Source: Planctomycetota bacterium (GTDB lineage Bacteria > Planctomycetota > UBA1135 > UBA2386). Taken from it: 64,000 nucleotides of DNA. Every line of letters starts with the position of its first letter. Position 1 is the first letter of the stretch. The stretch is taken from assembly GCA_020638735.1 (NCBI GenBank), contig JACKHZ010000009.1, positions 620,001-684,000 on the forward strand, in the 5' to 3' direction. Shown here in pieces: positions 1-8,432 of the stretch. Position numbers and translations under genes: made by a program. The notes under the pieces were generated by a model. The model was not told the origin of the DNA. It ran no database searches and was given only the letters and a program-made list of their open reading frames with translations.

Positions 1-2
1 CC

Positions 3-632
3 AAGCTGACCGAGAGCTTCGCCCAGTACCGCTGGTGCCCGAACATCATCGGCCCGCAGAGCGGCGGCGCGGTCGAGGACCTGCCGCTGCACCACTACGA
101 GGCCAACGGCGCGAAGGAGACCAAGATCCCGACCGAGCTGCTGATCTCGGAGCGCCGCGAGTACGAGCTCGCCGAGCAGGGCTTCATCCCGCTCGCGATG
201 CGCAAGGGCAGCGACAACGCCTGCTTCTTCTCCGCCAACTCGGCGCAGAAGGCGAAGACGTTCGGCACCAGCAAGGAGGGCAAGGAGGCGGAGCTCAACT
301 ACCGGCTCGGCACGCAGCTCCCCTACATGTTCGTGATCAACCGCCTGGCGCACTACATCAAGGTGCTGCAGCGCGAGCAGATCGGCAGCGCCAAGGACAA
401 GAACGGCCTGCAGCGCGAACTCAACAGCTGGTTGTCGCAGTACGTCGTCGAGGACGACAACCCGTCCCCGGACGTGCGCGCCCGCCGGCCGCTGCGCGAG
501 GCGCAGATCATCGTCGAAGACGTCGAGGGCGAGCCGGGCTGGTACCGCGTGCGCATGCAGGTCCGGCCGCACTTCAAGTACATGGGCTCGATGTTCACGC
601 TGTCGATGGTCGGCAAGCTGGACAAGGAGTGA
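3..632 (+). CDS. tssC: TssC (VipB/EvpB) T6SS sheath large subunit, C-terminal part
   Basis: The gene runs in from before the window; 209 codons of its C-terminal half are visible. TssC pairs with TssB to build the contractile cytoplasmic sheath whose contraction drives the Hcp/VgrG spike out of the cell. The visible part carries family landmarks in order: RWCPNIIGPQSGGAVEDLP, then IPTE.LISERREYEL, RKGSDNACFFSANS, KEGKEAELNYRLGTQLPYM, NRLAHYIKVLQREQIG, and the conserved end PHFKYMGSMFTLSMVGKLDKE. There is no sign of damage. It is followed 133 nt later by hcp in the same direction, the usual sheath-then-tube order. Identification is secure; the start and the expected tssB partner lie outside the window. 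Confidence 0.97.
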   Translation, partial: KLTESFAQYRWCPNIIGPQSGGAVEDLPLHHYEANGAKETKIPTELLISERREYELAEQGFIPLAMRKGSDNACFFSANSAQKAKTFGTSKEGKEAELNYRLGTQLPYMFVINRLAHYIKVLQREQIGSAKDKNGLQRELNSWLSQYVVEDDNPSPDVRARRPLREAQIIVEDVEGEPGWYRVRMQVRPHFKYMGSMFTLSMVGKLDKE

Positions 633-724
633 GCGCGGCGGCGCGGCCCCGCGCAGGGTTCCGCGCCCTCGTCGCCACGAAACCGTCTCTCACCCGTTCC
701 TTCCGTCAGTTCCCTCTCACCCGG

Positions 725-740
725 CGGCCTGACCAGGCCG
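725..740 (+). promoter_or_regulatory. Short GC palindrome between tssC and hcp
   Basis: CGGCCT and AGGCCG form a perfect 6-bp stem around a 4-nt loop, followed by TCATTT. It lies 25 nt before the hcp start. It could be a weak attenuator or an mRNA-stabilising hairpin in front of a highly expressed tube gene. There is no proper U-tract, so a strong terminator is unlikely. Confidence 0.3.
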
Positions 741-755
741 TCATTTCCCCACTCT

Positions 756-760
756 GGAGG
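756..760 (+). promoter_or_regulatory. Ribosome binding site of hcp
   Basis: GGAGG lies 5 nt upstream of ATG 766. It is one of the few near-consensus Shine-Dalgarno sites in the T6SS block and fits strong translation of the tube protein. Confidence 0.75.
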
Positions 761-765
761 TCCGT

Positions 766-1245
766 ATGGGCAGTATGAAGGTGTTCATGAAGGTCGAGGG
801 CATCGCCGGCTCCTCGATGGAAAAGGGCCGCTCCGACTGGAGCGACGTGCGTGGCTTCGACCACATGCTCCAATACCCGTTCGACATGCGGGACAACCGC
901 GGGCGCGGCGAGCCGGAGCACGGCGCCTGCACCGTCACCAAGGAGATCGACAAGTCGTCGCCGAAGCTCTACGAGGCGCTCGCCAAGAAGAAGAAGGTCG
1001 ACTCGGTGCTGCTGGAGTTCGAGCGCGACAAGCCGGGTGAGGGCTCGACCGAGGCCTACTTCCGCATCGAGCTCAAGGACTGCCGCGTCATCACCGCGCG
1101 CCCGCACGTGCCGAAGGGCGAGAGCAAGGACAACTCGCCGCCGCACATGGAGGAGATCGGCTTCGCCTACCGCAAGATCACCTGGACGTGGGATTCGGGC
1201 GGCGCGATCGAGACGACCTTCGACTTCTCGGACCCGAAGGCCTGA
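766..1245 (+). CDS. hcp: Hcp (TssD) T6SS inner-tube protein
   Basis: A 159-aa protein of the Hcp family, which forms stacked hexameric rings making the T6SS inner tube and can carry small effectors. The sequence starts MKVFMKVEGIAGSS and continues with the family pattern SDVRGFDHMLQYP, a central T.EIDKSSPKLYEAL helix segment, then KVDSVLLEFERDKPG and the C-terminal EEIGFAYRKITWTW. Length is typical of the family (about 155-175 aa). The start is set by the GGAGG at 756-760. It follows tssC and precedes tssE, so it belongs to the structural operon. There is no C-terminal extension, so it is a plain tube protein rather than a fused effector. Confidence 0.96.
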   Translation: MGSMKVFMKVEGIAGSSMEKGRSDWSDVRGFDHMLQYPFDMRDNRGRGEPEHGACTVTKEIDKSSPKLYEALAKKKKVDSVLLEFERDKPGEGSTEAYFRIELKDCRVITARPHVPKGESKDNSPPHMEEIGFAYRKITWTWDSGGAIETTFDFSDPKA

Positions 1246-1286
1246 TCCCGGCGCCGGCGGCCTGAGCCGCCGCGCCGCTCTGCCGC

Positions 1287-1703
1287 ATGGGCATCTCCGA
1301 GAGCACGCTCTTCGAGCGGTTGCGCGAGGCGCGCGCGGCCAGGGACCCGTCGATGTCCCTGGACCGCGCGCGCCTGCGGCGTTCCATCGCCGAGAACCTG
1401 CGCCGCATCTTCACCTCGCGCGAGCTGCACGCGCCGGCACAGCCGGACTACGGCATGCCCGACCCCAACCAGGTGCTGCACGCCTGGGACGGCGGCGCCG
1501 AGCTGATGCGCAAGAAGCTGAAGTCCTGCGTCGAGCAGTTCGAGCCGCGCCTGCGCGACGTGCGCGTGTTGCACATCGAGTCCGCCGAGCTGGGCCACGC
1601 GATCCAGTTCACGCTGCATGCGAAGCTGGCGAGCGATCCGCCCGAGCCGATCGTGCTCGACGCGACGATCGCCGCCGACGGTCGCATCCACGTCAAAGCC
1701 TGA
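1287..1703 (+). CDS. tssE: TssE, gp25-like baseplate wedge protein
   Basis: A 138-aa member of the GPW/gp25 family. TssE joins TssF and TssG in the wedges of the T6SS baseplate and helps start sheath polymerisation. Visible features are an N-terminal TLFERLREA segment, the SIAENLRRIFTSRELH helix, a Y.MPD motif typical of the family, and a central CVEQFEPRLRDVRV segment matching the gp25 'I..FEPRL..V.V' core. It lies 41 nt after hcp and 12 nt before tssF, so cotranscription is likely. Size and order match T6SS clusters in other bacteria. I see nothing unusual in it. Confidence 0.92.
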   Translation: MGISESTLFERLREARAARDPSMSLDRARLRRSIAENLRRIFTSRELHAPAQPDYGMPDPNQVLHAWDGGAELMRKKLKSCVEQFEPRLRDVRVLHIESAELGHAIQFTLHAKLASDPPEPIVLDATIAADGRIHVKA

Positions 1704-1715
1704 TCCCCCCGAGCG

Positions 1716-3437
1716 ATGTTCGCCAAGTACTACCAAGACGAGCTGGCCTGGCTGCGCGAGATGGGCGCCGAGCTGTCGGCGGCGCACCCCGAGATGGCGC
1801 GCTTCCTCGGCGAGCCGGGCGCTGACCCGGACGTCGAACGACTGCTCGAAGGCTTCGCGTTCCTCACCGGCCGCATCCGTCAGAAGCTCGACGACGAGTT
1901 CCCCGAGCTGACGCACGGGCTGATGGACATGTTCTGTCCGCACTACCTGCGGCCGATCCCGGCGATGGCGATCCTGCAGGTCAAGCCGAAGGCCAACATG
2001 AACGCGGGCACGACCGGCGTGCCGCGCGGCACGCTCGTCGAGTCGACGCCGGTGGACGGCACGCGCTGCCGCTTCCGCACCGTCGCCGACGCGACCCCGG
2101 CGCCGGTCGAGCTGCGCGCGGTCGAGTTCGCAGTCGGCCACCCGTCGAAGCTGCGGCTGTCGCTGCGGCCGCGCGCCCGGCAGAGCTTTGCGGCGCTGCA
2201 ACGTCAGCCGTTGCGCCTGCACCTCGCCGGGGACGCACCGGTGGCGCGCGCGCTGCTGGTGACGCTGTGCCACCACCTGAGCCGCGCCGTGGTCGTCGAG
2301 AAGGACGGCGCGCGCCGGCAGCTGGACGTGCGCATCTCGCCCGCCGGCCTCGACGAGGCCGAGGCCGCGCTGCCGATGCCGCCGGGCGCGTTCCGCGGCT
2401 TCCGGCTGCTGCAGGAGTACTTCGCCTTCCCCGAGCGCTTCCTGTTCGTCGACATCGTCGGGCTCGGCGCCATCGGCGACGCCGGCGAGGTCCAGCTCGA
2501 GTTCGAGTTCCAGCACCTGCCGGAGAACATGCCGCCGGTGTCGGCCAACAACCTGCAGCTGGACTGCGTGCCGATCGTCAACCTGTTCGCGCACGACGCC
2601 GACCCGGTGCGCGCGCAGGCCGGGCGCACCGAGTACCGCATCCGCCCCTCGGGCAAGAACAGCGACCACTACGAGGTGTTCTCGGTGGAGGCGGTCGAGG
2701 GCCGCGTGCGCGGCGCGGCCGAGCAACAGACGTATCGCCCGTTCTACTCGTTCGGGCCGCAGGACCGCCGCGGCGGCCGCTTCTACGAGGTGCGCCGGCG
2801 CGAGTCGCTGCGCGGCGTCGGCACCGACATGTATCTGCGCCTCGGCGCGACCGACCCGGCCGAGTGGTCCGATCTGGACACGATCTCGATGGACCTGGTC
2901 TGCAGCAACCGCGACCTGCCCACGCGGCTGCGGCCGGGCGACATCGGCCAACCGACCACCGAAACGCCGGCCGCGTTCGACTACCGCAGCATCGGCGCCC
3001 CGTCGGCGCCCGTGCCGCCGCCGGTCGGCGACGAGGTGCACTGGCGCCTGCTGTCGCACATGACGCTCGACCTGCGTCGCCTGACCGACCGCGAGACGCT
3101 GTGCACGGCGCTGGCGCTCTACGACTTCCGGTCTCGCTTCGACCGCCAGGCGCGGCGTCGGCTGGACAACCTGCTCGCCGCGATCGGGGAGCTGCGCGCC
3201 GAGCGCGCGATCGAACTGCTCGACGGCGCCCCCGTGCCCGGCTCCGTGCTGACCCTGACGGTCGACGAGGAGAAGGTCGGCGGCGAAGGCGAGGTCTACT
3301 TGTTCGGCACGATCCTGAGCCAGTTCCTGGCCCAGTACGTGTCCCTCAACTCGTTCTGCCGGCTGCGTGTGAAGTGCGCAGGCAACCAGGAGGTCTTCCA
3401 ATGGCCAGCGCGGATCGGGCGGCGGATCACCCTCTGA
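1716..3437 (+). CDS. tssF: TssF (VasA/ImpG) T6SS baseplate protein
   Basis: A 573-aa protein of the TssF family, two copies of which per wedge combine with TssG and TssE to form the baseplate. The N-terminus MFAKYYQDELAWLREMGAE followed by HPEMARFLG and DPDVERLLEGFAFLTGRI is the family hallmark, and LMDMFCPHYLRPIPAM comes next. The C-terminal VSLNSFCRLRV segment also fits. Length is close to that of characterised homologues (about 580-620 aa). It overlaps the start of tssG by 37 nt. The start ATG 1716 is the only one that keeps the conserved FAKYYQDEL intact. Confidence 0.96.
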   Translation: MFAKYYQDELAWLREMGAELSAAHPEMARFLGEPGADPDVERLLEGFAFLTGRIRQKLDDEFPELTHGLMDMFCPHYLRPIPAMAILQVKPKANMNAGTTGVPRGTLVESTPVDGTRCRFRTVADATPAPVELRAVEFAVGHPSKLRLSLRPRARQSFAALQRQPLRLHLAGDAPVARALLVTLCHHLSRAVVVEKDGARRQLDVRISPAGLDEAEAALPMPPGAFRGFRLLQEYFAFPERFLFVDIVGLGAIGDAGEVQLEFEFQHLPENMPPVSANNLQLDCVPIVNLFAHDADPVRAQAGRTEYRIRPSGKNSDHYEVFSVEAVEGRVRGAAEQQTYRPFYSFGPQDRRGGRFYEVRRRESLRGVGTDMYLRLGATDPAEWSDLDTISMDLVCSNRDLPTRLRPGDIGQPTTETPAAFDYRSIGAPSAPVPPPVGDEVHWRLLSHMTLDLRRLTDRETLCTALALYDFRSRFDRQARRRLDNLLAAIGELRAERAIELLDGAPVPGSVLTLTVDEEKVGGEGEVYLFGTILSQFLAQYVSLNSFCRLRVKCAGNQEVFQWPARIGRRITL

Positions 3438-4465
3438 TCCGCGCGCTGCTGCAGCGCAGCAACGAAGCGTCGTTCCACGAGCTGGTGCGGCTGCTCGAAG
3501 CGCTGCCGCCGCGCGACGACGCCGTGCCGATCGGGCACCAGGGACCGCCGTCGCGCGAGGCGGTCCGCTTCCGTCCGGCGCTCGACTTCTCGTTCGGCGC
3601 CAGCGAGGTCGACGGCTGCGAACTCGACGAGGAGAACGGCCGCTACCTGCTGACCAGCCGCTTCTTCGGGCTCTACGGCACGCAATCGCCGCTGCCGGCG
3701 CAGTACACCGAGCAGCTGCTCTACGACGACCCCGACGAGCGGCTGCGCGCGTTCCTCGACCTCTTCAACCACCGGCTGCTGTCGCTGCGCTACCGGGCCT
3801 GGCAGAAGTACCGCCGCGGCGCGACCTTCGACGGTCGCGCGACGGACACGACGTCGACCCGGCTGCGCATCCTGTTCCACCTCGATCAGCTGGGCGAGCC
3901 GGTCGGCCTGTTGTCGTTCGCGGGCATGCTGCAACAGCGCCCGCTCTCCGAGGAGTCGCTGGAGACGATCCTGTCCACGTGCCTCGGCGTGCCGATCGAG
4001 GTCCGCTCGTGCGTGGTGCGCTGGATCCAGGTCCCGTCGCACCAACGCAACGCGCTCGGCCGCGACAACTGCGCGCTCGGCGGCCTGTGCGCGCTCGGCG
4101 GCGAGGTGCGTTCGGCGACCGGCACGTTCGGCGTGCACCTCGGCCCGCTCGACGCTGCGGCCTTCCGCGCCTTCCTGCCCGGCGGCCCGCGCCGCCGCGA
4201 GCTGACCGACCTCGTCGACCGCCTCAACGGCGAAGCGCTGGACTGCGAGATCACCGTCGACATCGACCCCGACGAGATCGAACCGACGTGCATCGCCGAC
4301 CCGGACCAGCGCCTCGGCTGGAACACGTGGCTCGGCGCGCGCGCCCGCTCCCTCGCCAAGGCCCGCGGCGAGACCCACTGCACTACCCTTCACCAACCGC
4401 CACTTCACCCAGGTGGCGCCACGCCCTCTCCCTCACCCCCTCCCGGGGACAGCCTGGTGGCCTGA
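3401..4465 (+). CDS. tssG: TssG (VasB/ImpH) T6SS baseplate protein
   Basis: A 354-aa protein of the TssG family, the baseplate wedge core partner of TssF. Near its start is a SFHELVRLLE segment, then RFRPALDFSFGASEV, the family motif FFGLYGTQSPLP.QYTEQLL and FLDLFNHRLLSLRYRAW.KYR. The C-terminus carries RLGWNTWLG, also conserved. The start ATG 3401 is chosen because AGGAGG lies 7 nt upstream (3388-3393) inside tssF, and it gives a normal length. The last 40 or so residues are proline and histidine rich and look poorly conserved. The stop TGA shares one base with the ATG of clpV, so translation is probably coupled. Confidence 0.95.
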   Translation: MASADRAADHPLIRALLQRSNEASFHELVRLLEALPPRDDAVPIGHQGPPSREAVRFRPALDFSFGASEVDGCELDEENGRYLLTSRFFGLYGTQSPLPAQYTEQLLYDDPDERLRAFLDLFNHRLLSLRYRAWQKYRRGATFDGRATDTTSTRLRILFHLDQLGEPVGLLSFAGMLQQRPLSEESLETILSTCLGVPIEVRSCVVRWIQVPSHQRNALGRDNCALGGLCALGGEVRSATGTFGVHLGPLDAAAFRAFLPGGPRRRELTDLVDRLNGEALDCEITVDIDPDEIEPTCIADPDQRLGWNTWLGARARSLAKARGETHCTTLHQPPLHPGGATPSPSPPPGDSLVA

Positions 4466-7104
4466 TGGTCGACGTCGACGTCAAATCAATCGTCTCCCGC
4501 CTCAACCCGTCCTGCACCAGCGCGCTCGAGCGCGCCGCCGGGATGAGCGTCTCCCGTCAGCACCACGAGGTGACCGTCGAGCACATGCTCGCGGCGCTGA
4601 TCGAGGATCCCTACACCGACGTGCAGAGCATCACGCGCCACTTCGGCATCGACCCGGGTCGGCTGCAGAAGGCGCTCAACGGCGCGCTCGACCAGCTGCG
4701 CTCGGGCAACACCGGCCGGCCGGTGTTCTCGCCGACGCTGATGGGCTGGTTCAAGGACGCCTGGATCCTCGGCTCGCTGACCCACCGCGACCAGAAGATC
4801 CGCAGCGGCCACCTGCTGCACGCGATGGTCGAGGGCGGCATGCGCATCTGCGGCGGCGACTACGCGACGCTGCTCGAGGCGATCAACAAGCGCGAGCTCG
4901 CCGACTCGCTCGACAAGATCACCTCGGACTCCAGCGAGCAGGCCCAGATGGCGCCGGCCGGCGCTGCAGGCGGCGCCCAGGCCGGCGGCAAGGCGCCGAC
5001 CGGCGACAGCGCGCTGGAGAAGTACTGCACCGACCTGACGCAGCGCGCGCGCGACGGCGAGATCGACCCGATCTTCGGCCGCGACCGCGAGATCCGGCAG
5101 ATCGTCGACATCCTCGCGCGACGCCGGAAGAACAACCCGATCATCGTCGGCGAAGCGGGCGTCGGCAAGACCGCGCTCGCCGAGGGCCTGGCGCTGAAGA
5201 TCGCCGCCGGCGAGGTCACCGAGCAGCTCAAGGACGTGTCGCTGCTGAACCTCGACCTCGGGCTCCTGCAGGCCGGCGCCAGCGTCAAGGGCGAGTTCGA
5301 GAACCGCCTGAAGAAGGTCATCGACGAGGTCAAGGCGTCGCCGAAGCCGATCATCATGTTCATCGACGAGGCGCACACGCTGATCGGCGCCGGCGGCTCG
5401 GCCGGCAGCGGCGACGCGGCCAACCTGCTCAAGCCGGCGCTCGCGCGCGGCGAGCTGCGCACCGTCGCCGCGACGACGTGGTCGGAGTACAAGAAGTACT
5501 TCGAGAAGGACCCGGCGCTCGCCCGCCGCTTCCAGGTGGTCAAGGTCGACGAGCCCGACACCGCGACGGCGATCGGCATGCTGCGCGGGCTGCGCCAGCG
5601 CTACGAGGAAGCGCACGACGTCGTCGTGCGCGACGACGCGGTGGTCGCCGCCGCCGAGATGGCGAGCCGCTACATCGCCGGCCGACAGCACCCCGACAAG
5701 GGCGTCGACCTGATGGACACGGCGTCGGCGCGCGTGCGCATCTCGCTCGCGGCCCGGCCCGGCTCGCTCGAGGACTTCGACGCCAGGATCGCGACCGCCA
5801 CGCGCGAGAAGGACGCGATGGAGCGCGACCGCCTCAACGGCGTCAAGGACCTCGACGCGCGCATCGCCGAGCTCGGTGAGCTGCTGGCCGGACTGGAGGC
5901 CGACCGCGCGGCGCTGACCGCGCGCTGGGAGGCGGAGAAGGCCGCCGCCAACAAGGTGCTCGAGCTGCGCGCCGGGTTGGCGAAGGCGCGGGAGGCCAAG
6001 GACGAGGCGCAGGTGACGCAGCTGGCGGCCAGCATCGACGAGGCGTTCGCCGCGTTGAAGAGCGTGCAGGGCAAGGAAGCGCTGGTGCACGTCGAGGTGA
6101 CGCCCGAGGTCGTCGGCCAGGTCATCGCCGACTGGACCGGCATCCCGGTGGGCAACATGGTGCGCGACGAAGCGGCGCTGCTGCTGCGCCTCGAAGAGGA
6201 GCTGGTGCAACGCGTCAAGGGCCAGGACCACGTCATGGGCGTCGTCGCCGAGGGCATCCGCGCCGCCAAGTCGGGCCTGAAGGCGCCGGAGGTGCCGATG
6301 GGCATCTTCCTCTTCGTCGGCCCGAGCGGCGTCGGCAAGACAGAGACAGCGCTGGCCGTCGCCGACCTGCTGTTCGGCGGCGAGCGCTTCATGACGACGA
6401 TCAACATGTCGGAGTTCAAGGAGAAGCACAACATCTCCAAGTTGATCGGCTCGCCGCCCGGCTACGTCGGCTACGGCGAAGGCGGCCTGTTGACCGAGGC
6501 GGTGCGCCAACGGCCCTACTCCGTGGTGCTGCTCGACGAGTGCGAGAAGGCCTCGCTCGAGGTCATGGAGGTCTTCTATCAGGTGTTCGACAAGGGCACG
6601 CTGTCCGACGGCGAGGGCCGCGAGGTCACGTTCAAGGACACGGTCATCTTCCTGACGTCGAACCTCGCCACCGACGTGCTGACCGAGGCGGGCATGCTCG
6701 AGACCCCGCCGAACCCCGAGGACCTGGCGGCGATGATCCGGCCGATCCTCAGCGCGCACTTCAAGCCGGCGCTGCTGGCGCGCATGACGATCGTGCCCTT
6801 CTACCCGTTGAAGCCCGAGGTCCTGCACATGATCACGCGGCTCAAGCTGAACAAGATCATGAAGCGGCTCGGCGAGTCGCACGACATCACCGCGACCTAC
6901 GACGACGCGGTGGTGCAGGCGATCGCGGCGCGCTGCACGGAGGTCGAGACCGGCGCGCGCAACGTCGATCACATCATCCGCGGCAACCTGCTGCCGAGCA
7001 TGTCGCGGCAGCTGCTCGAGAAGATGAGCGGCGACCAGATGCCGTCGACGCTGAAGGTGACGATCGGCGCGGACGGCGGCTTCGCGATGGAGTTCGGGGC
7101 CTGA
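4465..7104 (+). CDS. clpV: TssH / ClpV, AAA+ ATPase that disassembles the contracted sheath
   Basis: An 879-aa Clp/HSP100-class ATPase. ClpV recycles T6SS sheaths by extracting TssC after firing. Domains in order: Clp-N repeat region (about 1-150, with the ClpV-type SALERAAGMSVSRQHHEVT), a flexible Ala/Gly linker (about 155-180), AAA module 1 with Walker A GEAGVGKTA near 229-237 and Walker B IMFIDEAHTL, a coiled-coil middle domain (about 430-560), and AAA module 2 with GPSGVGKTE near 619-627 and VVLLDECEKA near 688-697. The ATG at 4465 overlaps the tssG stop by one base. Association with tssG and hcp separates it from the general chaperone ClpB. Confidence 0.96.
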   Translation: MVDVDVKSIVSRLNPSCTSALERAAGMSVSRQHHEVTVEHMLAALIEDPYTDVQSITRHFGIDPGRLQKALNGALDQLRSGNTGRPVFSPTLMGWFKDAWILGSLTHRDQKIRSGHLLHAMVEGGMRICGGDYATLLEAINKRELADSLDKITSDSSEQAQMAPAGAAGGAQAGGKAPTGDSALEKYCTDLTQRARDGEIDPIFGRDREIRQIVDILARRRKNNPIIVGEAGVGKTALAEGLALKIAAGEVTEQLKDVSLLNLDLGLLQAGASVKGEFENRLKKVIDEVKASPKPIIMFIDEAHTLIGAGGSAGSGDAANLLKPALARGELRTVAATTWSEYKKYFEKDPALARRFQVVKVDEPDTATAIGMLRGLRQRYEEAHDVVVRDDAVVAAAEMASRYIAGRQHPDKGVDLMDTASARVRISLAARPGSLEDFDARIATATREKDAMERDRLNGVKDLDARIAELGELLAGLEADRAALTARWEAEKAAANKVLELRAGLAKAREAKDEAQVTQLAASIDEAFAALKSVQGKEALVHVEVTPEVVGQVIADWTGIPVGNMVRDEAALLLRLEEELVQRVKGQDHVMGVVAEGIRAAKSGLKAPEVPMGIFLFVGPSGVGKTETALAVADLLFGGERFMTTINMSEFKEKHNISKLIGSPPGYVGYGEGGLLTEAVRQRPYSVVLLDECEKASLEVMEVFYQVFDKGTLSDGEGREVTFKDTVIFLTSNLATDVLTEAGMLETPPNPEDLAAMIRPILSAHFKPALLARMTIVPFYPLKPEVLHMITRLKLNKIMKRLGESHDITATYDDAVVQAIAARCTEVETGARNVDHIIRGNLLPSMSRQLLEKMSGDQMPSTLKVTIGADGGFAMEFGA

Positions 7105-7108
7105 CGCG

Positions 7109-7792
7109 ATGCCGACCGCAGCGCACAGCAGCCGGGCGCCTCAGGTGACGCCGCTGGCCGCGGCCGCGGCGCCGCGGACCGGCTATTGCCGCTGCTACCG
7201 CGTCGCGCTGCTGCCCGGCGAATGCCTGCTGCAGCGGGTGCGCGTGCACGTGCGCTTCGTGCAGGGCGGTCAGCGGCTCGCCGACTTCCGCCAGACCTAC
7301 TACGAGTTCTTCGCCGCGCCCGCCGGACCGGGCGAAGGCCCCGTGCACGCGATCGACGTGCACGACTTCGACCTGCTGCGCGACGGCTGGCGTCAGGCGG
7401 TGATCGTCGGCCTCGTGCGCGAGCAGCGCCGCGGCGGCCCGGCGCTGCCGCGCGGCGAGGCGGTGCTCGACGTGCGGAAGCAGTTCCTGCTCGGCCACGG
7501 CGACGTCGTCGACGACGCCGGCGTGATCGTCGACGGCGGCGCGCGCTTCGGCCTGCTGCGAGGCGGCCCCGGCGGCGCTTCCGGCACGGTGCTCCGCATC
7601 CGCGACGGCGCCGCTGCCTTCCGCGAGATCACCTCGTTGTGCCCGGGGCCCCGCGGTCATCGCGTCGCCGGCACCGGCACGTTCACCGCCGCGCGCGGCC
7701 TGCGCGCGTTCGAACACTTCCGCTACCGCTACGCCAACCAGACTGGCACGTTCTCCGACAACGGAGGCTACCTGCCAGGCGTTCTGGAGTGA
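7109..7792 (+). CDS. Hypothetical T6SS-associated protein
   Basis: A 227-aa protein that I do not recognise. It starts 4 nt after the clpV stop and ends 5 nt before the DUF3540 gene, so it is embedded in the T6SS operon and probably cotranscribed. The first 25 residues are Ala/Pro/Thr rich and look disordered. The remainder mixes short beta-prone stretches (RVALLPGECLLQRVRVHVRF, then FRQTYYEFF) and ends with an aromatic FEHFRYRYANQTGTFSDNG segment. There is no signal peptide or membrane segment. From position alone it could be an accessory baseplate or spike-loading factor. No function is assigned. Confidence 0.75.
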   Translation: MPTAAHSSRAPQVTPLAAAAAPRTGYCRCYRVALLPGECLLQRVRVHVRFVQGGQRLADFRQTYYEFFAAPAGPGEGPVHAIDVHDFDLLRDGWRQAVIVGLVREQRRGGPALPRGEAVLDVRKQFLLGHGDVVDDAGVIVDGGARFGLLRGGPGGASGTVLRIRDGAAAFREITSLCPGPRGHRVAGTGTFTAARGLRAFEHFRYRYANQTGTFSDNGGYLPGVLE

Positions 7793-7797
7793 CCTCG

Positions 7798-8388
7798 ATG
7801 CACAGCCCGACGACCTCCTCGCCGGCCCCCGCGGCCGACCGCCTCGCCCGAGCGCCCGCTGCCACGACGCCGGACTCGACCTGGCTCGGCCCGGCGACGG
7901 TGCGCGACCTGCGCGGCAGCGACCTGCTGGTGCAGCCCGACGACGACACCCGCCGCGAGCTCTTGGCGACGCCGGCCTTCCCGTTCCCCTACCAGCCGAC
8001 GATCGGCGACAGGCTGCTGGTGCTCGGCCAGGAGCAGCGCTGGTTCGCGGTCGGAGTCCTTCAGGGCGCCCGCCCGGCGACGCTGACCTTCGCCGGCGAC
8101 ACGGACCTGCGCGCCGTCGGCGGCCGTCTGCTGCTGGCGAGTGACGAAGCGATCGAACTGCGCGCGCCACGCGTCACCGTGCGCACCGGCCTGCTGCGCA
8201 CGCTCGCCGACAACGTCGTCGAGAAGGCCGCGCAGGTACGACGTTGGGTGCGCGGGCTGATGGCCGTGCGCGCCGGCGCCTCGCGCCGCGTCGTCGACGG
8301 CCTCGACAGCACGCGCTGCCAGAACTCCACGACGCTCGCCAAGGACACCGTCACCATCGACGGCGACCAGCTCCACCTCGGGCACTGA
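7798..8388 (+). CDS. DUF3540 family T6SS accessory protein (copy 1)
   Basis: A 196-aa protein resembling DUF3540, a family found almost only in T6SS clusters beside DUF2169, pentapeptide-repeat and DUF4150 genes. After a disordered Pro/Ala-rich N-terminus it has an OB-like beta core: FPYQPTIGDRLLVLGQEQRW, then FAVGVLQG, TLTFAGDTDLRAVGGRLLLA and IELRAPRVTVRTG. A C-terminal helix-rich part ends in KDTVTIDGDQLHLGH. The layout recalls the gp5-like OB plus short beta-helix of VgrG, so it may act as a spike adaptor; that role is inference. A paralogue lies at 18362-18919. It starts 5 nt after the previous stop. Confidence 0.8.
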   Translation: MHSPTTSSPAPAADRLARAPAATTPDSTWLGPATVRDLRGSDLLVQPDDDTRRELLATPAFPFPYQPTIGDRLLVLGQEQRWFAVGVLQGARPATLTFAGDTDLRAVGGRLLLASDEAIELRAPRVTVRTGLLRTLADNVVEKAAQVRRWVRGLMAVRAGASRRVVDGLDSTRCQNSTTLAKDTVTIDGDQLHLGH

Positions 8389-8432
8389 TCTTCGCCTCGC
8401 TCCCCTTCGCTCCGGCCGCACAGAGAATCGCC

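Noticed and set aside
1167..3401. 744-aa open frame on the - strand opposite tssE/tssF
   Set aside because: It is a GC-skew shadow of tssF: composition is extremely Arg/Ala/Gly/Val rich, with no family pattern, while the + strand frames match T6SS proteins throughout.
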